NCBI GenBank assembly: GCA_019748295.1
Contig: JAIEPT010000072.1
Span: 1-50,367 of the forward strand
Length of the DNA: 50,367 nt
Origin: Gemmataceae bacterium
GTDB lineage: Bacteria; Planctomycetota; Planctomycetia; Gemmatales; Gemmataceae
Direction: 5' to 3'
Shown: piece by piece, positions 7,373 to 15,229 of the stretch
How positions within the stretch are numbered: the first letter of the stretch is position 1
Layout of the letters: the number at the start of each line of letters is the position of its first letter
Position numbers and translations under genes: made by a program
Notes under the pieces: model-generated
What the model saw: only the letters and a program-made list of their open reading frames with translations
Told to the model about the DNA's origin: nothing
Database searches by the model: none

Positions 7373-8293
7373 TCAAGGCGTCTTGTGGCCAGTCTTCGGA
7401 TCGGGATTGGCCGTCTTATCCGCCCCGGTCCCCAGCAGGGCGCCGCGCTGCTCCTCGGTCAGCAATTTGGCGGCGTCGCCGACGGCACGGATGAGCGCCA
7501 TCCGCTGGTCGCTGCGCAACTTCTCGGTCTCCTGAATTTTGGCCTCGATCTTCGTCGCGTCCGGTTCGTCGGCCGCGGTCAAGGTCCAAAGTTCCTGCTC
7601 GGCCTCGTCGATCTTGCGCTGAGCGGAGGTCTTGGCAAGGAGGGCCTTTTCCTTCAGTCGGCTCAAGGCGCCCTTCTGCTTGGTTGTCAAGTCGATGTGT
7701 TTGGGATGGTTGAGAAAGAAGTCAGAGGCCCCGATGTGGTAGAGGTGCGAGGCGCCAGGGAAGCTGGGCAGCGCGGACTTCATCTGCATCTTGCCCATGT
7801 TTTTCATGCCGGCCATGCCGCCGGCACTCTTGGGGGCCATGCCCATCATGCCCATCATTTCCATCATGTCCATGTCCATCATGCCCATGCCGCCTTTGGC
7901 GTCGCCCATCATCATGTCGTCATCCATCATTCCCATGCCGCCCATTGCCTTCTTCTTGGCTCCCATGCCTCCCATGTTTCCCATCATCATGTCGTCGTCC
8001 ATCATTGCCATGGCTGGCTTTTTGCCGCCCATGCTTCCCATGGCCCCCTGGCTTTTCGCTAAAGCTGCTTCCAACTTCGCCATCTTGGCATGCAGCTCCG
8101 CGATCTGGCTCGTCAAGTTCTTGTCGCCCGAAGGCTGCGCGTCTTTGTGCTTGGCATGGGGGTCCGGATCTTTTGCCTTGTCCGTTTTGTCCTGAGCGCT
8201 GCCCACAAAGGGCCAAGCCATAAGGAGCGTCAGAGCCGCCCCGCCGAAAAAGATCGCCAGGCGGGACGTGGCCAAGGATTTGAATTTCTCCAT
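7373..8293 (-). CDS. Met-rich periplasmic Spy/CpxP-like protein
   Basis: A 306-residue secreted protein with a signal peptide (to about residue 33, ending in GSAQ), a short coiled segment, then about 90 residues dominated by Met, Gly and Asp (MAMMDDDMMMGNMGGMG and similar repeats). A helical C-terminal domain contains IDLTTKQKGALSRLKEKAL and LLTEEQRGALLG. These two LTxxQ-like motifs are the signature of CpxP/Spy-type periplasmic chaperones and metal sensors. The repeated DDDMMMG blocks are a striking candidate copper/silver site. The start at 8293 is preceded by AAGGAA. It precedes the other Met-rich gene by 46 bases, so they are probably one operon. Metal specificity is inferred from composition and context. 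Confidence 0.8.
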   Translation of the reverse strand: MEKFKSLATSRLAIFFGGAALTLLMAWPFVGSAQDKTDKAKDPDPHAKHKDAQPSGDKNLTSQIAELHAKMAKLEAALAKSQGAMGSMGGKKPAMAMMDDDMMMGNMGGMGAKKKAMGGMGMMDDDMMMGDAKGGMGMMDMDMMEMMGMMGMAPKSAGGMAGMKNMGKMQMKSALPSFPGASHLYHIGASDFFLNHPKHIDLTTKQKGALSRLKEKALLAKTSAQRKIDEAEQELWTLTAADEPDATKIEAKIQETEKLRSDQRMALIRAVGDAAKLLTEEQRGALLGTGADKTANPDPKTGHKTP

Positions 8294-8365
8294 CGCATTC
8301 CTTCTTTCTTGGAGTTCGAGTCCGGGTAAGAACATTGGCTGCCTGTCGTTCCCTCGATGGGCGGC

Positions 8366-8524
8366 TTAACCTGAACAACATGAACCTTCCTTGCTTTCTC
8401 CCGGCTTTTGCGGGGTGGTTTCTTGCATCACCTTGCCGCAGCAAGTGGGGGCCTTCTGGTCTGCGGGAATCGTCTTGGTCATCCCGCAAGCGCCGCACTT
8501 GTAACTGGTCTTCGTTTCCGCCAT
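8366..8524 (-). CDS. Small Cys-rich metal-binding protein (52 residues)
   Basis: A short gene with GGGAGA just upstream of the ATG at 8524 and a TAA at 8366-8368. The product begins MAETKTSYKCGACGMTKTIP and continues with CCGKVM and a CCSG tail. Cys residues form a CxxC pair (10, 13) and CC pairs (28-29 and 49-50), a rubredoxin/zinc-ribbon-like arrangement that could bind zinc or copper. There is no signal peptide, so it should be cytoplasmic. It lies between the His-rich secreted protein gene and the Met-rich Spy-like gene on the same strand, likely leading the long operon. Coding potential is supported by the ribosome site, by the regular Cys pattern and by fitting the gap between neighbours exactly; no family is known to me. 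Confidence 0.75.
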   Translation of the reverse strand: MAETKTSYKCGACGMTKTIPADQKAPTCCGKVMQETTPQKPGESKEGSCCSG

Positions 8525-8560
8525 TTCGATTCTCCCAAAAGATGTTCAAGGACTGGGAAA

Positions 8561-8583
8561 GCCGCGGCTGACTCAGCCGCGGC
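8561..8583 (-). terminator. Hairpin after the His-rich secreted protein gene
   Basis: A perfect inverted repeat of GCCGCGGCTGA (11 bp, one-base centre) lies 35 bases past the stop of the 8618-9382 gene. On the minus strand it is followed by a short TTTCCC run. A terminator or attenuation hairpin is likely. Confidence 0.6.
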
Positions 8584-8617
8584 ACAGGACCTATCGAACA
8601 AGCAAACCGAGCGTTGT

Positions 8618-9382
8618 TCAACGATTGCCTACCGGCGCGGGAGCGACTTCGCCCGGGTCAACCGCGGGAACGACCGCTCCGTGAGCCGGCTGATTCTGTT
8701 TGAGGCCGACGTCATGCGCGAGGTAGTGCAAGACAGCCTCCACGCCAGCCATATTCTCCTCCAACGCACCCGCCCCCACCTGCTTTCTGGCGGTCCGCGT
8801 CCAACCGTGCGTGTCGTTCATGACGTGGTGGAACAGGCCATGCATTTCGGCGACGCGCCTGCCGATGGCTTCCTTGTCGCCGTGGTGTTCATTGCCCTGC
8901 AGGTACTTGGCCGCCTGGAGGACGCCGTAGGCCTTGGCGTACGCGTCGGCAAAGTTCTTGTTGCCCTGGTAGTTGTGGTGCATGTCCAGGCACAGGGCGT
9001 TGACGTCCATCGCGAGCCGGCCGGCCAGGTCCCGATATCGGGCAAAGCTGCCAAAGGTCAACTCGATGGGCTTTTGCATCGGCGGTTGGACGTTCCCATT
9101 AGGCTGCCCCGTAAACACCGAGACGACGGGCGCCGGCGTGTAATAGCGGGCTTGCCCGACTGAGTAGTAGGTACCCGCGTAGGTGGCGGAGCGATGCGGA
9201 ACGACATAGCTCCAGTCGGGGTGGCCATAGTAGATGCCGTGGGAGACCGGTGCGCGGCCGCCGGGATAGCCGCCGCCGTGGCCGCCCCCCTTCACCTGCG
9301 CCATGGCGGCGTCCATCGAGAGCGTTAAGCCGGCCATGATCGTCAACGCGGCGACGCCAAGCCATTTGGTGAGACACTTCAT
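8618..9382 (-). CDS. Secreted His/Gly-rich protein of unknown function
   Basis: The 254-residue protein has a signal peptide (to about residue 29, ending in AMAQ), a Gly/His/Tyr-rich segment (GGGHGGGYPGG; HGIYYGHPDWSYVVPH), and a helical C-terminal half with many His residues (CLDMHHNYQG, NEHHGD, MHGLFHHVMND). The helical part resembles proteins annotated only as hypothetical in planctomycete metal islands; I cannot assign a family. The His clusters suggest metal binding in the periplasm. The start at 9382 has AAGGAG upstream. It stands as a separate unit with hairpins on both sides, between csp and the Cys-rich/Met-rich operon. Confidence 0.7.
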   Translation of the reverse strand: MKCLTKWLGVAALTIMAGLTLSMDAAMAQVKGGGHGGGYPGGRAPVSHGIYYGHPDWSYVVPHRSATYAGTYYSVGQARYYTPAPVVSVFTGQPNGNVQPPMQKPIELTFGSFARYRDLAGRLAMDVNALCLDMHHNYQGNKNFADAYAKAYGVLQAAKYLQGNEHHGDKEAIGRRVAEMHGLFHHVMNDTHGWTRTARKQVGAGALEENMAGVEAVLHYLAHDVGLKQNQPAHGAVVPAVDPGEVAPAPVGNR

Positions 9383-9511
9383 AAACGAACTCCTTGTCTG
9401 GAACCCTAGTGCCCGCCGACCCTTCGAAAGGAAGAGGTGAGCCGTGATTCGGTTTCGCGATCCCGTGAGCACGTGCTTGCTTCATCAAAGTTTCGCCCGC
9501 GACTCGAGACG

Positions 9512-9532
9512 CCCCAGCAGTTATAGCTGGGG
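9512..9532. other. Small hairpin between csp and the His-rich protein gene
   Basis: CCCCAGC-AGTTATA-GCTGGGG forms a 7-bp stem with a 7-base loop. It may be part of the 5' leader of the 9382 gene or a secondary terminator of csp. No T-run adjoins it. Confidence 0.4.
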
Positions 9533-9548
9533 CACAGGGGAACCTCTC

Positions 9549-9591
9549 GAACAAATTAGCCGGGCGCCGGCTTGAGGCTCGGCGCCCGGCT
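9549..9591 (-). terminator. Terminator after csp
   Basis: On the minus strand a perfect 12-bp GC-rich stem (AGCCGGGCGCCG with its complement) and a 10-base loop are followed by AATTTGTT. It lies 17 bases past the csp stop codon. Confidence 0.7.
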
Positions 9592-9607
9592 GATCCACAA
9601 GGCACGT

Positions 9608-9964
9608 TTAGACCGCCTGGTGCTGAATCATCTCCCGGCACGACTTAGCGCAGTCGCGGCACGACTTCGCACAAGCCGCCATGTGCTTGTCCCCCGCGAT
9701 CTTTTCGCACGCTGCGGCGCACTCGTCGCAGCACTTCGCGCAAGACTCCAGCATGAGGCGCGCAAGCGGGCTCTCTCTGGCGCACAGGGTTGCGCAGCTT
9801 TTGCAGCATTCGGCACAGTCGACGCAAAGTTGCGCGGTCTTGGCGTGTTCCTTCTTGCCTTCGCTCAAAAGCGTCATGCAATGCGTGAAGCAGGAGTCGC
9901 ACTGAAGCTGACAGTCAGCGCAAGCTTTGGCGCACTTCATGAAGTGTTCGGCGTGTTCGTGCAT
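9608..9964 (-). CDS. csp: Four-helix-bundle copper storage protein (Csp/DUF326 type)
   Basis: This 118-residue protein contains 21 cysteines arranged on helices as CxxxC and CxxC repeats: 11, 15, 18, 22, 25, 29; 47, 50, 53, 54, 57, 61; 75, 78, 79, 82, 86; 98, 102, 105, 109. This is the pattern of Csp proteins, whose four-helix bundle is filled with Cu(I) thiolates. The helix starting MHEHAEHFMKCAKAC and the segment CADCQLQCDSCFTHC match the family well. There is no signal peptide, so it corresponds to the cytosolic Csp3 type. It is monocistronic, with a sigma-54-type promoter upstream and a terminator downstream, and is transcribed divergently from the kinase/regulator pair. Its presence fixes the metal of the island as most likely copper. 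Confidence 0.92.
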   Translation of the reverse strand: MHEHAEHFMKCAKACADCQLQCDSCFTHCMTLLSEGKKEHAKTAQLCVDCAECCKSCATLCARESPLARLMLESCAKCCDECAAACEKIAGDKHMAACAKSCRDCAKSCREMIQHQAV

Positions 9965-10028
9965 TGTTGATCCTCCAAAAAATTAGGGGCGCGCTCGCAG
10001 ACCACAGAGGCCTGCCAGGTCATCCCAA

Positions 10029-10044
10029 AGCAACTGTTATGCCC
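10029..10044 (-). promoter_or_regulatory. Predicted sigma-54 (-24/-12) promoter of csp
   Basis: The minus strand reads GGGCAT-AACAG-TTGCT, with the GG and GC pairs at sigma-54 spacing. It shares the flanking hexamer and pentamer exactly with the predicted promoter of the multicopper oxidase gene. Predicted transcription start is about 55 bases before the csp ATG. Confidence 0.65.
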
Positions 10045-10118
10045 GGCGAAAAAAAGGCCGCCGAATATCCCCAGGACTGCGAAATTCCGCTGTATTCCAG
10101 GCCTTCGGTCGATCCGCT

Positions 10119-10132
10119 TGTCGCAAACGACA
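10119..10132. promoter_or_regulatory. Possible activator-binding palindrome upstream of csp
   Basis: TGTCG-CAAA-CGACA is a perfect 5-bp inverted repeat about 75 bases upstream of the -24 element. This is within the usual range for NtrC-type enhancer sites. No second copy was found near the oxidase promoter, so the assignment is tentative. Confidence 0.3.
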
Positions 10133-10350
10133 GTTCCTCCGCGCCGGGCGTGTCCGGAATCGGTGCGCCTTTGGTCCGTTGCCGTACAGCCGCCGGACAA
10201 TCGGGGGAACACCTCGCGCTTCGGCCGCGGGAATCGGGGACGCACGGCGGCGCCGACGAGCGGCCACGCATAGGCCTTGCCCTTCCTTAGCTTTAGAATG
10301 AGGCGGAGGGGAGCGAACCGCCTCGATTCCGTCAACCGAAGGACGTGTCC

Positions 10351-11565
<1,215 letters not shown>

Positions 11566-11608
11566 GGCGAACCCCCGAGCGGCGACAGCTAGAAGCGGAG
11601 AGACAATC

Positions 11609-13072
11609 ATGGCGAAGCTCAGCCTGGGTCGCATTCTCGTTGTGGATGACGAAGTGCAGTTGACCAACGCCTTGTGCGAGACGCTCGCCGAGCAGGGCTA
11701 CGACGTCGTGGGCGCGACCTCGACCCAGGGAGCGCTGAAGGCCCTCGAACCCGGGAACTTCGACGTGCTGCTGAGCGACCTAATGATGTCGGGAACGGAC
11801 GGCATCCAGCTGCTCCGGGAGGCCCTGGCCGTCGATCCGCAGCTCGTCGGCATCATCATGACCGGCCAGGGCACGGTCCAAACGGCGGTGGAGGCGATGA
11901 AGGTCGGCGCGTTCGACTATGTCCTGAAGCCGTTCAAGCTCCAGGCCATGTTGCCCGTCCTCGCCCGCGCCATGCAAGTCCGCCGACTACGCATGGAAAA
12001 CGTCCGCCTGCGCGAGTGGGCCGAGCGGCTCAGCTTCGAGTCGCCCCGCTACACCCTGGTCGGCTCCAGCCCGGCCATGCGGCGGGTGGTGCAACTCATC
12101 GAGAAGGTCGCCCCGAACGACGCTACCGTGCTGGTCCGCGGCCCGAGCGGCACCGGCAAGGAACTCGTCGCCCGCGCGATTCACCGCAACAGCCCCCGGC
12201 GCGGCCGCCCGCTGGTCACGGTCAACTGCGCCGCCTTGCAGGAGTCCTTGCTGGAAAGCGAGCTGTTCGGCCACGAAAAAGGCGCCTTCACCGGGGCGGT
12301 GCAGGCCAAGCGCGGCCTCATCGAGGTGGCCGAGGGCGGCACCCTGTTCATCGACGAAGTCGCCGAGATGTCCCCCGCTCTCCAGGCAAAGCTCCTACGA
12401 GTGCTGGAGGACGGCCACTACCGGCGCGTCGGCGGGACGCAGGAGGCCCACGCGGACGTGCGAGTGGTCGCGGCCACGAACAAGCTGCTGGAGGACGAAC
12501 AAAAGGCGGGCCGGTTTCGGCAGGATCTCTTCTACCGCCTCAACGTCGTCACGGTCGCGCTGCCCGCCTTGCGCGAGCGGCCCGAGGATATCCCGGAACT
12601 CGTCGAGCACTTCCTGACTACCCGCCAACTCGGGGCGGTGCGATCCGGCGTCACCCTGGAGGCGATGGGAGTGCTGGCCCGGTACGACTGGCCGGGCAAC
12701 GTCCGCGAGTTGGCCAATGTCCTCGAACGCGCCCAGATCCTGGCCGAAAACCACCGGATCGCGGTGGACGACTTGCCGGAGAACCTGGTCGCGATGCCGC
12801 CCGCGGCCGAGTCGTGCGGCAGCGGTTCCGCGGGCAAGGCGTTCCGAGATTGCTATTGCCCAGACAATCCCGCGCCAGAGAATTCCGGCGCCGCGCCCCT
12901 CCCTCTGGACGAGGCGGAACGGCTTCATGTACTGGGGGTGCTTCGACAGGTGAACAGCAACAAGGTCCAGGCTGCCAAGGCCCTGGGAATCAGCCGACAG
13001 ACCTTGTACCGGCTCATCGCCAAACACCAACTGGAAGGCCCCGCCGCGAACGAGAAGGCGGAAGATTCGTAG
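11609..13072 (+). CDS. NtrC-family sigma-54-dependent response regulator
   Basis: The 487-residue regulator has a receiver domain (1-120) with the acidic pair DDE at 13-15, phospho-acceptor Asp57 and the conserved KPF (Lys108). The AAA+ domain has a Walker A motif GPSGTGKE (178-185), the sigma-54 contact loop GAFTGA (225-230) and Walker B LFIDE (246-250). A C-terminal Fis-type helix-turn-helix contains NKVQAAKALGISRQTLYRLI. A Cys-containing linker (CGSGSAGKAFRDCYC, near 405-420) between AAA+ and the DNA-binding domain is unusual. It is co-directional with the PAS kinase and probably co-transcribed. It should activate sigma-54 promoters; two fitting promoters precede csp and the multicopper oxidase gene in the same island. 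Confidence 0.95.
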   Translation: MAKLSLGRILVVDDEVQLTNALCETLAEQGYDVVGATSTQGALKALEPGNFDVLLSDLMMSGTDGIQLLREALAVDPQLVGIIMTGQGTVQTAVEAMKVGAFDYVLKPFKLQAMLPVLARAMQVRRLRMENVRLREWAERLSFESPRYTLVGSSPAMRRVVQLIEKVAPNDATVLVRGPSGTGKELVARAIHRNSPRRGRPLVTVNCAALQESLLESELFGHEKGAFTGAVQAKRGLIEVAEGGTLFIDEVAEMSPALQAKLLRVLEDGHYRRVGGTQEAHADVRVVAATNKLLEDEQKAGRFRQDLFYRLNVVTVALPALRERPEDIPELVEHFLTTRQLGAVRSGVTLEAMGVLARYDWPGNVRELANVLERAQILAENHRIAVDDLPENLVAMPPAAESCGSGSAGKAFRDCYCPDNPAPENSGAAPLPLDEAERLHVLGVLRQVNSNKVQAAKALGISRQTLYRLIAKHQLEGPAANEKAEDS

Positions 13073-13330
13073 GCCGCGCGCAACCGCGCTGCTCGTTTCC
13101 GCCGTGGCTTTCAGGCTGACTCGCCGCAGACGCAGAGCGTTTCCTTTTGCCGACGGAGAACTCAGGCTCGACGCGGCGCGTGCCCAGATCGCATTGATCA
13201 AGCCCGGGCACTCCGGCGACGGGCGGGTGACGCTTCGCATGTCGGCTTCGCAAGGCACTTCTACTGACTTTGATTCTTCAATGTACAGACGACATACTGA
13301 CTGATTGCGAGCAACTGGGTGGAGGTATCC

Positions 13331-13349
13331 GAACGGCCGAAGGCCGTTC
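13331..13349. repeat. Perfect 8-bp hairpin GAACGGCC/GGCCGTTC
   Basis: The two arms are separated by three bases and overlap the first copy of the adjacent tandem repeat. It could act as a weak transcription terminator for the regulator operon, although it lies 260 bases downstream and has no T-run. Confidence 0.5.
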
Positions 13350-13405
13350 GACCGCCGTCACCAAACGGTGTTTGGCCGTTCGACCGCCGTCACCAAACGG
13401 TGTTT
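13342..13405. repeat. Tandem duplication of a 32-bp unit
   Basis: Bases 13342-13373 and 13374-13405 are identical. The unit begins GGCCGTTCGACCGCC and ends CGGTGTTT. Two adjacent copies without spacer indicate a simple duplication rather than a CRISPR array. Confidence 0.85.
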
Positions 13406-13620
13406 GGCGTCCCATCGCACGCTGCGCGAGAGAGTAGAAGGGAGTGTGGAGCGGAAGATTCGGCGGAGAACAAATGCCGGCTTCGCGGACAAGAGAATCG
13501 AGTCTCCACGTTATGTAGGTGGGTCTCAAATGAAACCGGCGGCCCGCAAAATGCACCTGAATTGCCGCACCCGGCATCGTTCGTTTGCATCCCCTTCCAT
13601 CAAATCGGATTGAGCACTCC

Positions 13621-14797
13621 ATGACGAGTCAGATCTTTCATCTCGCTCTGGGCGCCTTGGCGTTTAGTGCCGTTTGGTTCGTTCCTTCCATTGTTCGCGC
13701 CCAGGCTGGCAACCCGTATTTCATGTCGCAGCAACAGTTTCAGCAGCGCATGCAAATGAGCCAGCAGAATGCGCCGAACAACATCGGCACATCCGATGGC
13801 GGCGGCGGCAATCCCTACCTTCCAGAAGGCAGAAGGCGGATCCTCCTCAGGGAACACAAACCTGTACGGCGCTAACGCCAACGGCAACAATTCGAACAAC
13901 CAAGGAACGTACGGCATGGGCGGCATCGGCAGTTCGCAAACCGCTGCCCAGCTTCCCAAGGCTTTCAGCAGCGTCATCGTCAGTCAGGAACAGGCACGCA
14001 TCACCCGCGAAAAGGCAACGCAGGCGCTCATCGACACGCAACCCAAGCGGTTCGATTTCGAAATCTATCGGCTCGCGAACACGCCCACTTACAGCGATAC
14101 TCAGATCAAGTTGGCCCAACAAATCCATAAACGCATCCTGTCGAACGCATCCCCAGCGGACATCGTCAATGGAACGGGTCTGAATGTTCTGCTTGACGAT
14201 GTCCGCAAGCATCCCGGAAAAAAGGCGGTGATGGAGTCAATTCCGATCAGCGAAGATGTTCTTCGCCGACTCAACGCCTTGCCTGGGTCGGGCAACATGG
14301 GCTTATTGCGCGACGACGGCAAATTCTCGTTTCCGGCCGGCCTGCAAAGCACTCTCACGCAAGAGCAGAGCCGGACGATCGAGACGCTGGCCCGAAATGC
14401 GGTCGCCAGGGCGAAAGCCGGCAAGGTCGATCCGGACGCCCTTCGCGAAATGCGACTGGCGCTCGAACAAGCCCAGCTTTCGCTCGTGAAAAAGGTCAAC
14501 GACATCCCGACGGGGCAGTACCTGGAGGGAAGGCAATTTCTGCGGGAGTTCAACGACGCCCATACGGCTCTGGAACGCGGCGACGCCAAAGCGCATTTCG
14601 ACTACCAGGATTTCGTGGCGGGAGGCAAGACGGTGCAGGAAGTGGTCGATTACATGGTGAGCCGCGGACTCAAATGGGCGCCTGCGACCTACGGGGACGA
14701 AGCGGCTTACCGCGCGTTTCATTCCGCCCTGGCGGCGTTAAATGTCGCACTGAATACGGAGGCAGAAGGCGGAGCAAGCCTGAGGAAGGGGCCCTGA
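13621..14797 (+). pseudogene. Secreted protein gene disrupted by a 7-bp tandem duplication
   Basis: The first part (from ATG 13621) encodes a signal peptide ending in VRAQ and the Gln-rich segment QQQFQQRMQMSQQ, then NPYLPEG. At 13824-13837 the heptamer AGAAGGC occurs twice in tandem. Removing one copy restores a single frame that reads from LPEG straight into GSSSGNTNLYGANANGN and on to a stop at 14797, giving about 390 residues. As it stands, the first frame ends at 13875. The C-terminal part is helical and polar, with no family I recognise. The break is a real mutation, a slippage-prone switch or a sequence error. Downstream codons remain free of stops, suggesting the event is recent. Confidence 0.75.
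13824..13837 (+). repeat. Tandem AGAAGGC duplication causing a frameshift
   Basis: Two adjacent 7-bp copies at the exact point where the reading frame of the secreted protein changes. Seven is not a multiple of three, so the copy number decides the frame. Confidence 0.8.
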
Positions 14798-15229
14798 TAT
14801 CTAAATGCAAAAAGCACATAAGGGATTTTCGCTCTCGGCATATCTTTTGGGCGAACCGGCTTAACGGGAACATAATCCCTTAAACGGGGACATAATCATT
14901 GTCGCCGCGGCTGAGGATTCGGCCCTGATCCAGTTCCAATTGATTCATCCGTTTTCATCCGTGCGATACGTGTTATCCGTGGTTGATGTCCTCCGGTCTG
15001 GAGTGAAGATCCCTGGAGCTTCGTGGAGACCTTCGGTCGGGCTGTTGCGGCACGGTCGGCGACCGTGCCGCAACGGCTACTAACCGTTGCACAAGGACGC
15101 TACCTCTCATGCAGGACGACGCAGGTTGCTTTCTGGAGGCGATTTCCGTAGGATTTCAAACGCAGAAGGTCGCCCCCAGCGTCGGCTCATGTCGCTTCCG
15201 CGGAGCCGGCAAACGAGAGTCGGGGTCGT
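14798..15229. other. 432-base intergenic region
   Basis: No gene is supported. It contains a strong hairpin (15044-15074) and short repeated phrases (two ACATAATC words near 14870-14900). The rest is unremarkable. Confidence 0.55.
15044..15074. repeat. Perfect 14-bp hairpin
   Basis: GTTGCGGCACGGTC pairs perfectly with GACCGTGCCGCAAC around a 3-base loop. It resembles a mobile palindromic unit more than a terminator because no T-run follows. Confidence 0.75.

Larger units (their letters stand above)
9965..10350. other. Divergent regulatory region between csp and the kinase gene
   Basis: 386 bases without a convincing gene. It holds the sigma-54 promoter of csp, a possible activator site and presumably the promoter of the kinase gene. 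Reading frames through it look like random translations. Confidence 0.6.
13073..13620. other. 548-base intergenic region at the right end of the metal island
   Basis: No gene could be supported. It contains a small hairpin and a 32-bp tandem duplication, listed separately. Otherwise nothing is recognised apart from the presumed promoter of the downstream gene. Confidence 0.6.

Noticed and set aside
13342..13405. Possible CRISPR repeat
   Set aside because: There are only two copies, directly adjacent with no spacers and no cas genes nearby.
14870..14900. GGGACATAATC repeats as a possible IS end or att site
   Set aside because: There are only two short words, without inverted termini, target duplication or an adjacent transposase or integrase.
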